A stretch of 64,000 nt of DNA, from the NCBI GenBank assembly GCA_014284505.1, contig JAAFYY010000001.1, positions 6,435,845 through 6,499,844 of the forward strand, in the 5' to 3' direction. Position 1 is the first letter of the stretch; each line of letters starts with the position of its first letter. The notes below the pieces were generated by a model. That model had not been told where the DNA came from and did not search any database. It was given only the letters and a program-made list of their open reading frames with translations. Positions 35,211-45,578 of the stretch are shown one piece after another. A program made the position numbers and the translations under genes. The stretch is from Streptacidiphilus sp. 4-A2. GTDB taxonomy: Bacteria; Actinomycetota; Actinomycetes; Streptomycetales; Streptomycetaceae.

Positions 35211-38062
35211 CTACGGTTCCTGACCGGTGGTCTCGTCCCCGGCGATCTCCTCGACACCGGGCTCCGCGTTCAGGGTCTCTTCGGGAGCGGCGGTACGTCG
35301 GTACTGCGGGTGGTCGAGGTCCATCTGCTTCGCAGCGTGCAGGGGGAGGGGGAAGCGGGAGCGGCCGTCCCAGAACTGGGTCTGGTGGCAGAGCTTCGCC
35401 GTGGTGACGGCGAGGGCCTCTTCGGACACTCCGGCAGCGCAGGCGAGCGGGTAGATCTCGCTGGCGGTCATGGAGTACCAGTTCTGCGGCATCTCTCCCT
35501 TACGCCGGTCCTCCTTCTTGTCGGACATGACGGAGGGCTTGGCATCCCAGCGCGTGTACTTCGAACCCAGTCGGCCTGCTCCGTCCCCGTCGAAGGCCCG
35601 CGGGACGTTGCAGAGGATCCACGCCGGGGTGCCGAAGTCCGTGGTGACCTGGTAGAGGGTGGTCGCTGTGTCCTGCTCCACCGGCTCGCTGTCCTTGGCT
35701 TTGGCGAGACGGGTGGTGCCCACGGGCTGCGGCACTTCCTCGCCCTCGATGTTGATGCGGATGACGGCCTGCGGTCTGTCGTCCCGGCTCAGTGTCGCGC
35801 CAGGGAGCCAGTAGCGGCTGGTGCCGTCGCCAGGCGAGCCTCCCTGTCGCATGTTCTGCAGCCCGTCCCACATCCGTCGGGATTGCTGCTCGTCCACGGT
35901 GACCACGTACGGGGTGCCGTCGAGTTCGTCAGCGAGGTCGGCGAGAGCGCGTTCGACGGTCTCGGCCGCGTCGTCCCAGCGCTGCCTGTAGGTCTTCTTG
36001 TCACCCGTTCCCTCCGGATAGGCGCTGGCGTGGAAAGCAGGCTGGGCGAAGTTGTATAGCTGCCACTCGGGCCGGGTAGAGCTCCACCCGAGCATGGTCC
36101 AGGTGCCACCCGCTGCCTGCGGGGGCACGAGGGCAGACGCGGTGATGACGACCTTGGGCTGGCCGAATTCTCCCTTACGCCGGTTCTGCTGCCGGACGTG
36201 GATGCCGACATGGGCGATGCGGTTGACCGGGTATCCGGCCTTCTCGGGTTGTAGCGCGTCCGCGATGCGGTCATCGACGATGCCGAGCGACCGGTAGAGG
36301 TCGAGGAGGGCCATCTCGGCGGGGTGGTCCTTGGCCTTGGGCTTGAAGACGACTCCCTTCTCGTCCTTGCCGCGGAGGTACTGGGTGGGGACGCCGAGGT
36401 CTCCGAGGAAGGTTCCTGGTCGTGCTTGGCATCGAGGTCGTCCAGGCCGATGCCCACGTGCTCCTCAGTCGCAGCCGCAGTGGGGATCTCGGTCTCGCAC
36501 CATGCTGCGACCAGCACTCCGTCTTGGGAGCGGATCGGTGCGCCGGTAGCGGCCAGTGCTTCCCTGCGACCGCCGGAGGGGCCGGGCTTGAGGAAGTTGG
36601 ATGCCTCGTAGAACTCCGCGACGATTTGGTCGCCGTGCAGTTGGAGCTCCTGGCCGTTCTTCGGGTCGAGCCCTTCGGGGTTGAGGTCGAAGCTCTTGGC
36701 GAAGGTGTCGAGCATCCGCAGCCGGGCGTCGTCCTCGTACCAGAGGCAGACGATGCGCAGCTTCTTGAAGCCGGCGGCCTCGACGGAGGCGAAGATGGAC
36801 TCCGGGGTGGGGAACAGCGTGCCGCGCTTGCGGATCGGTCCCAGCGTCTTCGGCTCCGGGTGTGCCTCACGCTCGGCCTTACGGCGCAGGTACTCCGCCT
36901 TGGAGATGTTCTCGGGGTCCGTGGGCCGGTGCGGCAGGCTCATCCGCACCTCACGCGCCTCCAACGGCACCGCGTCGGCGTCGAAGACCTCAGTGAAGTG
37001 CTGGTGCAGGAGGCGCAGGTGCTCCATGCCGGGACCCGTGCCGATGGGGAAGGAGAAGTTCTTCGGCAGGATGGGCCAGACCTGGCCGGGGTGCACGCTG
37101 GGGAAGCGGGGTGGCTCCGTTCCCTCCGCCTTCGCCTTTGCCACCTCGGCGAGCAGCTTCTGCTCCGCCTTCGACCGATTGTCGATGGCGCGCAGGACGG
37201 AGTAGTCCATCTCCAGGCGGCCGAGAGCTTGCAGCGCCAAGCGATTGATGGTGCGGGCGCCGCCGCGGCCGTTGAGGGAGACCTCCAGAAGCGGGTGGTT
37301 CTCGCCGGGCTGCTCGGCGAGGGCGGTGTTGGAGAAGACCAGGGTGGAGGAGATCCGGGTCACCCGGGAAGTCAGCAGCAGGACGGGGTTGGCGACGTTG
37401 GGCAGCGTCTTCAACGTGAGAGCCGTCCGGGAGAGGGCATAGCGGCCGCCCTGCTCGTTCGTCCAGGGGTCGTCGAAGGCCACCAGGCCGCCGGTGGTGT
37501 CGGGCCGCAGCTTGACGGTCCGGCTGTCGGAGATGGCCCAGGGCTCAGCGGCGAGTTGCTGGGCGAGTTGCCAGTTGACCGTGCGGTAGAGCCAGTTGGG
37601 GGCCGAAGGCTGGGCGTTCTTCGTGGTCTGGAGGTAGGCGGCCAGCAAGTACTTGTGTTCGGGGGTGTCAGCGAACCGCATGGCGAGTTCGGGAGGAGCG
37701 GTGAGGTCGATGGTGCTGACGTCCTGACCCAGGGCGAGGTGGTAGGTGAGGGTGAGTACGCGGCGGAGCAGTTTGTCGTCGAGGGGTTGGAGCGAGGCGA
37801 GGAATGGGGCGCGGCGGTCGGGGTCGAAGTAGACGTACCCGCCGCTGGTCATGTTGAGGACGGTGGTGGCGATGGAGTAGGGGGCCTGGGCCGATTCGTT
37901 CCTGAACTTCTTCTTGCAGAGCCGGTCGAAGTCGTCCCAGAGCTTCCAGGTCGCCTCGTCGAAGTGGCGCACGTGGACTGCGGCGTCGCCGACCAGTTCC
38001 GGGGTGCAGCGGAAGGCGAGGGTGTTCAGGTACTTGCCGGGTTCACGGTCCTGCTGGGTCAC
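35211..38062 (-). CDS. pPIWI-RE family Argonaute-like protein (one frameshift)
   Basis: About 950 residues from MTQQDREPGKYLNTLAFRCT. The N-terminal 390 residues correspond to the X/N-terminal region of the pPIWI-RE family (former DUF3962). A MID-like region follows (PESIFASVEAAGFKKLRIVC), and the last 350 residues are the RNase H-like PIWI domain (VNRIAHVGIHVRQQ at about 610, PYVVTVDEQQSRRMWDGLQN, then NWYSMTASEIYPLAC and RSRFPLPLHAAKQMDLDHPQ). A slip near 36418 joins the two halves (GTFLGDLGVPTQYLRGKDEK). pPIWI-RE proteins are predicted nucleic-acid-guided defence proteins encoded with a DinG-like helicase and an REase, exactly as here. Confidence 0.85.
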
Positions 38063-38086
38063 GTGTTCTCTTCCGTCTCTGCTCGC

Positions 38087-41000
38087 TCAGTTGCCCGGGT
38101 GGCCGGGGTCGTGGGGTTCGATGCCGGCGTAGGAGAGGAAGGCGTTGAGCGCCTCCCCGTACAGGTCGTTCATGCGCTGCCGTACTTGCGGCGTCCATTG
38201 GGAGTGGATGCGCTTGAGGACGGTTTCCAGGTCGGCGCTCCAGGTGTCCTCGTGGAAGGCGTAGTCGACCATGTGCAGCACGGCTTCGGTGCCGCCGCGG
38301 CGGGCGCGGCCGGCAAGCTGGATGAGGTCGACAATCATGCCAGCGACGACCTCTTCCTGGAGGGATTTGTGCATTGCCGTGAATTGAGGAGCGGTACGCA
38401 GTAGAAGCGCGAGGCGGTCCCAGGCCGCGTCCCTCGCCTCGGTCAGGGCCTGCGACGGGAACGGGCTTCCACCTGCTGGCAGGGCTCGCAGTCCGGCGGC
38501 GTTGATGCTGCCGTACATCTCGGCGGGGTCGTTGAGCAGGGCGAGGGGACGCACGCACAGGTAGACGGAGCGGACCGCCGAGCGGGTGCCCTTGACGATG
38601 TTCAGCCCACGGGCGATCAGCGACAACGGCACGACCAGGATCTTCCCGTGCCGGGGGAAGTCTTCGAACTCCTCGGCGGTCAGCCGTACCGCCACGTTCT
38701 CCCGGGGTAGCTCGGGGTTGGCGCTGTGCAGGTCTTCGGCTCTCACCGCCAGGCAGAGCCCTCCGTCGTAGCGCCCGGCCCGGGCGATGCCGCGGGCAAG
38801 CCAGGCGCACTGTTCGTAGGAGTTGGCGACGACCAGGACGTGTGCCCGGTCGGGGTCCTTGGCGGCGGTGCGTTCGAGCTCGCGGTGGATGTACTGGTCG
38901 TACAGGTTGCTGCCCAGCTCGATGAGTGCGTCCTTCTTACGGCTGGGGTGGGTGCCGGAAACCTTGATGGCTTCGCCGAAGAGAGGGTGGCCCTCGCCGT
39001 AGTCGATGCGGTGCTTCCGGGCCCGGATGGACTTGGCCTGGGCGTCGGTCATCCACCATCGCACCGGGGCGTGCAGGTGCTCCCGTACCGCCTGGGGGAA
39101 GTAAGCGGTGGCGGACAGCCCCATCACCGGCCGTTCGACGCCGGCCAGGATGAGCGAGACGATGCCGCCCAGCTCGGCGGTGAAGGTGTGCGGGTCGCCG
39201 GCGATGGTCTGGGCGACCAGGGCGGCGTTCTTCTCCTTGTCGTCCAGGCCGGTGACCCGGTAGCCGGTGATCGCCCGGCCCAGCATCCCGAGGGGCAGGA
39301 CGGAGGCGACGGCGCCGGACTGCAGGTCCTTCGAGATCTTCTGGGCTGAGCGCAGGCCGGAGGAGCGATAGTCGTGGGCCTTCTCCTGGAGGGCCGAGAG
39401 GGCTTCGTCCAGCTCGATCATGGCGGTCCGGGTCACCAGCAGGTTGATCGCCTGCGTCCGCTGGTGAGGGTCCTTGACCGAGTCCGCGAGGAGGCGGTGG
39501 AGTTCGAGCTTGACCGCATCCAGCAGGTGTTCGCCACGGGGCGCCACCAGCGCGCTGAGCTCGCTCCTGACCTCGTGCCAGTCGGGTTCGAGCAGGCTCG
39601 GTTGTCCGCTGAGCGGGTCGAGGCGCTGGTAGCGGGCCGGCATCAGCGCGTTGAGCCGCTGGAAGTACTCGACTGGGATGTCCGCCTCGTCCGCCGCCGC
39701 TGTTTCGGGCCAGAGCAACCGGAGCAGGGTGCGGTCCCGTCCGCGGGCCAGGTGCCAGCGGGTGCTGGTCTGGTCGGGGATGCGCGCCTGGGCCCGGTCG
39801 TCCTCCGTGGCGTGCAGGCTGAGAGCGTTCTTGCAGATGCTCAGCAGCAGGAACTCGGCCATGAGACGGACATGGCTGACAGCGGGCAGCAGGCTGTGCT
39901 CGTCGTCGATGCGCAGCCGCTTGGCGTCGGTGTCCATCTCCTGGGGCGCAGCCGACCAGTGCCGACGCGAGTGCAGGATGATCTCGCTGGCACACTGGTC
40001 GACGGCTCGGGACTGGAACTGGTCGACCTCGTCGATCACCACCGCGTGGCAGGTCCGCAGCGCGAACTCGGCGACAGTCATGCTGCGTACGGGCGGCCGT
40101 CGAGGTTGACGCCGATCTTCAGGTTGCTCTTCATGAACGCGTAGTGGTTCATGATGACGACGTTGGCGCTGGCCGCCTCGTAGACGGGGGTGAACTTCCC
40201 GCAGGTGGGGATCCAGGGACAGGCTGCCGATCCGACGCCCTGGCGGTACAGGGACAGGCACGGTTCGCGTCCGGGCGGGTAGTCGCCGGTGGATTCGAGG
40301 AACGTCCTCTGGGCGCATCCGTAGGCCAGGGGATCGACGTCTCGTTCAGCGCGTTCACCCCACTCGCCCGGCGCGTCCACGGACTCCTTGATCAGCGAGG
40401 CAAGCTTGAGGGCGCGGTCGTGCATCCCGGAGGACGACATCAGGTGCGCGCACGTGCGCTTTTGCTTGATGACCCCAATGCGATGCAGGTGGGCCAGGTC
40501 CTCGCGCACGTTCCAGGTCATGGCCAGGCATGCTTTGATGTCCGGCAGGACGATGGCGATGCGCCGGTCTTCCACAGCGAACCAAGCAGCCATGACTCGG
40601 ACCAGGACGCTCTTACCGGTGCCGGTAGGGGCGTTGAAGATCTCCATGCCACCGGCGGTCAGCGTCAGGACCTCTTGGGGGACACCGTGTCCGAGGCCTT
40701 CAGAACCTCGAAGAGCTTTGCGAGAGTGCTGTGCAGGTAGCGCTTGCTCTCCGGGAAGCGCAGGTCGATCTCCTTCGCCAAGCGCAGGAGTTCTGGCGTG
40801 GGGATGGGCAGGTCGGCCTGGTAGGGCACGGTTGAGACGCTGGGCAGGCCGTCGTGTCCGAGTGCCTCTGCGAACTGGGGATAGGTAGGGATCTGCAGAC
40901 GTCCATGGATCTGGCCCACGTTCTTGACGAAGATCTCGCGGGTGAGCCAGGTGCCCGGCCCGGCGAACTCCGCAGGCTTGGGGCGGGCACTGGGGCGCCG

Positions 41001-41414
41001 GAACCGGCTGGTCAGACGGTCGACGTAGCCCAGCGGATCACCGCCGAGCCTCGGGAACGCGGAATCAGCTGTGAAGGGGTCAGTGCCCACAAGCTCGAAG
41101 GGCCCCATCACCGGAGCGCTGCTGGTTCCGTCCGCAGTGAGCGGCGACAGCAGGGTGCGCGCCGCCACGGAGAATGTGCGGACGTCGGCGAGTTCGCCGG
41201 GGGCGATGGAGCAGACCATGGCGATGCGCTGCTTCTCGTCGTGAGGCAGTTCCTTCCACTGGTCCCAAGCACGGTACTTCCCCGAGACCAGGGATGCCGC
41301 CTCGGCGAACGGGGCCGCAGTGCGGATGTCTCCGTCGACGGTCTTGGGAAAGTAGTGGGCCGCGAGGGCCAGCGCCGAGTACACGGCGGTCTCGGCGATC
41401 GGCACATCACTCAT
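38087..41414 (-). CDS. DinG-type Fe-S helicase of the pPIWI-RE system with N-terminal domain (two frameshifts)
   Basis: Read as one gene of about 1,108 residues. Residues 1-240 (MSDVPIAETAVYSALALAAH onwards) form a domain I take to be the pPIWI-RE Y-type region; a slip in a run of five C near 40690 joins it to FNAPTGTGKSVLVRV (Walker A, about 262-269). Four Cys at about 367, 386, 399 and 405 fit a XPD/DinG iron-sulphur cluster; a second slip near 40085 leads to HAVVIDEVDQFQSR (DEVD box) and LIQLAGRARRGG (motif VI). Predicted 5'-3' helicase that supplies single-stranded substrate to the PIWI protein. The start ATG overlaps the REase stop (ATGA). It ends 24 bases before the pPIWI-RE start. Confidence 0.8.
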
Positions 41415-42274
41415 GTCCAGCTCACCCCAGCCTTCTCGCAGACCAACTCGCCGAACTCGGAGGCCGCAGCCACCCGCATGCCGTACTTCTCGCACACCCC
41501 CGACAACAGCGGGACCTGGCGGGCCCGGTAGTCCGGCACCACCAGCCACTCGGCGCCGCCGCGGTCGCCTTCCTGGGCATGGATCAGCTTCGCCAGCGTC
41601 GCCGCCGAGGTGTAGTCCTTCACGTCGACCCTGAACGGCACCTTCTTGCCCCGCTTGGGCCCGGCCTCGATCAGCAGGTCGTAGGCATCGAGCCCTGGCC
41701 ACAGCTTCACCTTGAGGCCGCGCTCGACAAGACGGTCGTACAGGGACAGCTCAGGAAGCCCGGGAACGGTGGTGTACCGCCAGATCCCCCGACTGACAGC
41801 CTTGTGCCCAGCAACGGGCACAGCCAGCGGGATGTCCCCGACGTCCGGATACAGCACCGCCTCACGGCCCACCGGCCGGGCCGGCGACGGTTCAGGCAGC
41901 AACTCGGGAGCGCTGGGATTCGTGGGCGGCCGGAACAGGTAGGAAGCACCCATGTCCGCGTGCGGAGCGTGCCAGCAACGGACCGCTCCAACCAGAGCGC
42001 CGCTGTTCTTCCGAAGGACAATCCGCATCGGCCACCGGCAGACCGGGCACGGGAACCACCAGCCCTGGAACTGCGAGTTGTAGGGGATCTCCCGGTAGAA
42101 GTCCGCGACCAACGGGGGAAGCCGCAACTCGCAGAGGTCGTCCACCGCACCGGCGGGGAAGCGGATCAGGTCCGACCGCCCGGCCTCGTAGTCGACCTGG
42201 TCGCCCTGCTTGTGCAGCAGCGTGAATGCGGTCTCCTGGTCGATCTCCGACTGAAGCTCCCTGTCGCTCACCAC
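41411..42274 (-). CDS. Restriction-endonuclease-fold protein of the pPIWI-RE system
   Basis: 287 residues from GTG 42274, intact. A zinc-ribbon-like part (WWFPCPVCRWPMRIVLRKN, then AVRCWHAPH, about residues 73-105) is followed by an REase-like core: LDAYDLLIEAGPKRGK, then FRVDVKDYTSAATLAKL, giving Asp...Asp-x-Lys typical of PD-(D/E)XK nucleases (about 195-225). In pPIWI-RE islands such an REase is the third conserved component. It is coupled to both neighbours: start overlapping the upstream stop (GTGA) and stop overlapping the helicase start (ATGA). Confidence 0.8.
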   Translation of the reverse strand: MVSDRELQSEIDQETAFTLLHKQGDQVDYEAGRSDLIRFPAGAVDDLCELRLPPLVADFYREIPYNSQFQGWWFPCPVCRWPMRIVLRKNSGALVGAVRCWHAPHADMGASYLFRPPTNPSAPELLPEPSPARPVGREAVLYPDVGDIPLAVPVAGHKAVSRGIWRYTTVPGLPELSLYDRLVERGLKVKLWPGLDAYDLLIEAGPKRGKKVPFRVDVKDYTSAATLAKLIHAQEGDRGGAEWLVVPDYRARQVPLLSGVCEKYGMRVAAASEFGELVCEKAGVSWT

Positions 42275-42658
42275 CCCGCGGTCTTGTCGAGCTTCCGCAG
42301 TGTGTGCAGCAGCATCTGCTGCTCAAGATCGAGATCGAAGGCGTCCTCCGTGACCTGCCCGTCCCGGTCTACGACCAGCATCCCGTCCAAGTCGAGCGGG
42401 TCCACGCCGTCGGGCAGCAGGGCAGCGAGATTCTCACCGAGCGCGCGGGGAACTCCCGAACGGCAGAGGAATGCCCGGGCCGCGCGCCGCATGAAGAGTG
42501 CCATGGCACTCCATCAAGGTCGCCAACCGCTGCTGCGGCTCAAGTCCAGGCTCGGTCACAGCCTTTGCGGCGCGCAGCGCGGCCCGAGTCACCAGGTAGC
42601 GAACCCGGACATCGCCGAGCCCTTGCGTGCCGTTCTCCGTTGAACTCGTCACAGTCAT
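42268..42658 (-). CDS. Small first gene of the pPIWI-RE operon (frameshifted)
   Basis: About 129 residues from ATG 42658 (MTVTSSTENGTQGLGDVRVR). After a slip near 42490 it continues FLCRSGVPRALGENLAALLP to LLHTLRKLDKTAGW and a TGA overlapping the REase start. Helical, with LATLMECHGTLHAAR in the middle. It may be a separate subunit, or the true N-terminal part of the REase protein if one more base is wrong at the overlap; the pPIWI-RE Z-type domain is a possible identity that I cannot confirm. Confidence 0.5.
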
Positions 42659-42712
42659 GGAGCGTAAGCGGCACCTCTGACAATCGGGCTGCCCAGGGAG
42701 AAAAGGCACGAA

Positions 42713-43981
42713 CTACGGCGCGTCGCCTGCCAATGCTTCGAGTCCCGTGGTATCCACGCTCGGATAGAGCTCCCGGTAGACGTCCAGGTACTCCGCGACG
42801 TGGCGCCGACCGAGCTGGGTCAGCCGCCAGCGGTATTCCGAGACGTGCGTCCCCTCCGGCGCCATGACCGGGACAGAGTCCACAAATCCACGGCTCGGCT
42901 GTGCTCCCGACCTGCCCCGGTAGCCCACACCGATGAAGAACAAGGAGCGGCCGGCGAGTTGGTCGTCCTCCAGCCCAGCAGGTTCCGCGGATGCGACGCG
43001 GGCAACAACTCCCCAGAGCCATTCCGAAAGCAGGTGCGGCGCAGGATCCGGCTCGCGCGGCTCACCGAGCCCGGCCCGCGCAGCTGCGCGGCCACGCCTG
43101 GTGATCTCCACCATGACCCGGCCCACTTCACCGACGGCCGGATGTTCGATTAAATCTTCGCTGACCACCAGCAACCCTCGACGCTCCAGAGCGTGGACTG
43201 TCGAGCCGGCACCCGGGTCATGAACTCCACGTTGGCGAAGCCGCTCCTGCAACCGGGTGTAGCCGACAGCCGACGGAGCAGCCCTCAACGCCAGAGGCAG
43301 CCTGCGCCACTCGGCGGCCCTGGGCACCGGCAACCGCTGGAGTCGCCGCATCCACATCTCGGTCTCGGTCATCCGGTCATCTCGCATAACCTCCCCCAGA
43401 TAGATCTGCTGACGCTCATTCAACGAATCCCATGTCACCAGGGCAGCTCTCGAAGGTTCCTGCTTCTCCTTGGCCGACAGCACGGGAGCAGGATCGTCCG
43501 GCCTGGTGCGCAACCATGCATCGAGGACCATGCGCACAGGAACTCCGTACGCCTTAGCCAAGGGGCCGAGAAGTCGCCCCGTCGCCTCGGGCTCCTGCCA
43601 ATGCCGACCCCTGACCTCGCCTCCGCGCTCCAGTGCGGAGACCTTCGGAGCGGACACACACAGCTCCCTCCCCGCAGACGAGGTCTTGAGCAGTTCGGTG
43701 ACACGCTCCAGCGTCAGCCCTGCGGCATACCTGAGATCGACCAGCATCTCCTGACCACGTGCGGCGCCCATGAGCGCGTCGACCCTGCAACCGAGCGCGG
43801 TCGCCAACCGCTGCAGACGCAGGGGAGTCGGGGTGTGACGCCCCTCCTCGTAGAAGAAGATCATCCGAGGCGAAACGCCCGCTCGGGCAGCCAGTTCCGC
43901 GCGGGAGAGTCCAAGCTCGACGCGCCGAGCCACCAGACGTCCCGGATCGATCGAGCGCAACGGAGAGGGCATGACCTCCAT
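42713..43981 (-). CDS. Large XRE-family regulator upstream of the pPIWI-RE operon
   Basis: 422 residues, intact. First HTH at about 14-70 (RRVELGLSRAELAARAGVSP, then RMIFFYEEGRHTPTPLRL) and a second HTH-like region at about 80-150 (DLRYAAGLTLERVTELLKTS). The remaining 270 residues form a winged-helix-like C-terminal domain (QRLPVPRAAEWRRLPLALRA, ERRGLLVVSEDLIEHPAVGE). It lies 55 bases upstream of the defence operon on the same strand and just downstream of a palindrome at 43991-44003, which suggests autoregulation and control of the operon. Confidence 0.8.
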   Translation of the reverse strand: MEVMPSPLRSIDPGRLVARRVELGLSRAELAARAGVSPRMIFFYEEGRHTPTPLRLQRLATALGCRVDALMGAARGQEMLVDLRYAAGLTLERVTELLKTSSAGRELCVSAPKVSALERGGEVRGRHWQEPEATGRLLGPLAKAYGVPVRMVLDAWLRTRPDDPAPVLSAKEKQEPSRAALVTWDSLNERQQIYLGEVMRDDRMTETEMWMRRLQRLPVPRAAEWRRLPLALRAAPSAVGYTRLQERLRQRGVHDPGAGSTVHALERRGLLVVSEDLIEHPAVGEVGRVMVEITRRGRAAARAGLGEPREPDPAPHLLSEWLWGVVARVASAEPAGLEDDQLAGRSLFFIGVGYRGRSGAQPSRGFVDSVPVMAPEGTHVSEYRWRLTQLGRRHVAEYLDVYRELYPSVDTTGLEALAGDAP

Positions 43982-43990
43982 AGAAGTCGC

Positions 43991-44003
43991 ATGAAGACTT
44001 CAT
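43991..44003. promoter_or_regulatory. 13-bp perfect palindrome upstream of the XRE gene
   Basis: ATGAAGACTTCAT, nine bases before the XRE start codon and between two divergent genes; a good operator candidate for this regulator. Confidence 0.5.
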
Positions 44004-44222
44004 GGCAATAGTGCCGCACCGACCGCCGGGTTCGATGCCCCAGAAGTGGCACAGCCCGGACTGGCGTCGCCGACGGGAGCCCCCACCGTCACCAGGCCCA
44101 CCGAAAGGATCTGGCAGGAAGAGCCGTCTGTGCCCTTTGTCGCGTGCTGGACTCAACCTCAAACGCCACCATGGCAAAATGAACTCCACCCACAAGTAGG
44201 CGCCGCAAGGAAATGGGGTCAC

Positions 44223-45410
44223 ATGGAGCACATCGGGCTTTACTATCCATATTTCCGCGTGAGGGACGACACGTGGCTTAAGGCCGCTGCACTCTTCTGG
44301 CCGCGCATGGCTCGTGTCGTGCCGCCACAATACCGACCTGCGGATTCGCTCACCGCAAGGTGCCTACGTGACGATCTCAACTTCTTCATCGACATCGACC
44401 CTGGCCGGCAGGCAGAGCTGACCGCTGCCAATTTCATCCAGCTACTACAAGCGCAGGGATCTGCACTGCAGTCGCGATACTCGCTCACCACGGAGCAGCG
44501 CGAGCAGCTCAGATGGAGTCAGGACCACAGCGGAGCGATCACGCGCCGCCAGGTCACCGAACGGCTCACCAGCGCTTCACTTGCGTGGCTTCATATGGAC
44601 CAGACGGACGAAGCCGGGGAACTAGTAGCGTTGGCGAGCAGCCTGAACCTAGCTATCTCGGCCCGCGACAGTTACAACGACGGCCGATGGATCGGCATGT
44701 CTCCCAAACTAGTAGCAGTATATTCATGCGCCTTGGCCGGCGGCCTTGCAGCTGCCAACTCGCTACATACGATCACCGACACACCGGATATGCTTCCAGT
44801 ATCCGGCGGCTTTGATATGGACGCCCTTTCCCGCGTTCTTCTGAGCCGCCGACGTGCTGCCCCACGCGCTGACATCAGCAATCTGTACGCATTCGCAGCC
44901 CTTCGGACCGTAGTACCCAGCGGCCTGGCCAACGTACCGGTATCGAAGATCATCGAGATTCGTCAGGCACTCGAACCCGAACTGGATGCCTTCCAGGAAC
45001 ACATGTGGACCATCAACGATGAGCTGGCTGACCTCGGCCAGGTCGAGGACGCCAGCATCCTCGACCATCAGCTGAAGGCCCTGGTCGAGAAGAACCTGAT
45101 CACCCCCATGGCCGATCTGGAAAGCGGCTTTCGCAAGCTAGGCGTGAAGACAGCACGCGCCATGCTGAGCATTCGCTCAGTCGAACTGCCTCTGGTGGCG
45201 GGCATGGCAATCCACGACCTTCATCTGCCGAGCGTCGTGGGAGCTGGCGGCGCGATCGCCACCCAGGTCATCGGTGCTGCAGCAGGTGCGAAACGCGAAC
45301 ACTCCCAGGATCAGCGCAGCGGAGCAGGATATCTCCTTGGCCTGCGCAATCGCCTTGATCCGCCCGGACTGCTCAATCGCATGCAGCGTACCCTCGGAAG
45401 ATCCCACTGA
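44223..45410 (+). CDS. DUF6236-like protein
   Basis: 396 residues from ATG 44223 (MEHIGLYYPYFRVRDDTWLK). The start, followed by AALFWPRMARVVPPQYRP, matches the DUF6236 family as I recall it; members are of unknown function and occur next to defence genes. Helical C-terminus with FRKLGVKTARAMLSI and a short hydrophobic segment near 368-388. Lower GC than its neighbours. It is divergent from the XRE regulator with 241 bases between. Confidence 0.7.
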   Translation: MEHIGLYYPYFRVRDDTWLKAAALFWPRMARVVPPQYRPADSLTARCLRDDLNFFIDIDPGRQAELTAANFIQLLQAQGSALQSRYSLTTEQREQLRWSQDHSGAITRRQVTERLTSASLAWLHMDQTDEAGELVALASSLNLAISARDSYNDGRWIGMSPKLVAVYSCALAGGLAAANSLHTITDTPDMLPVSGGFDMDALSRVLLSRRRAAPRADISNLYAFAALRTVVPSGLANVPVSKIIEIRQALEPELDAFQEHMWTINDELADLGQVEDASILDHQLKALVEKNLITPMADLESGFRKLGVKTARAMLSIRSVELPLVAGMAIHDLHLPSVVGAGGAIATQVIGAAAGAKREHSQDQRSGAGYLLGLRNRLDPPGLLNRMQRTLGRSH

Positions 45411-45578
45411 AGAGCATCGCGTCAGAATCGATCGACATCTGGACTTCAACAGCCCCTTCGGCGCTCGAAATCGCTCGAAGGCGCCCAATATCGTCAACCT
45501 GCAAGCTCTACTCGCGACATCCCTGCAAGCCTGGCTTCTGCGAGCCACAAAACAGCACAGAATGTCGAGACGGCGACA

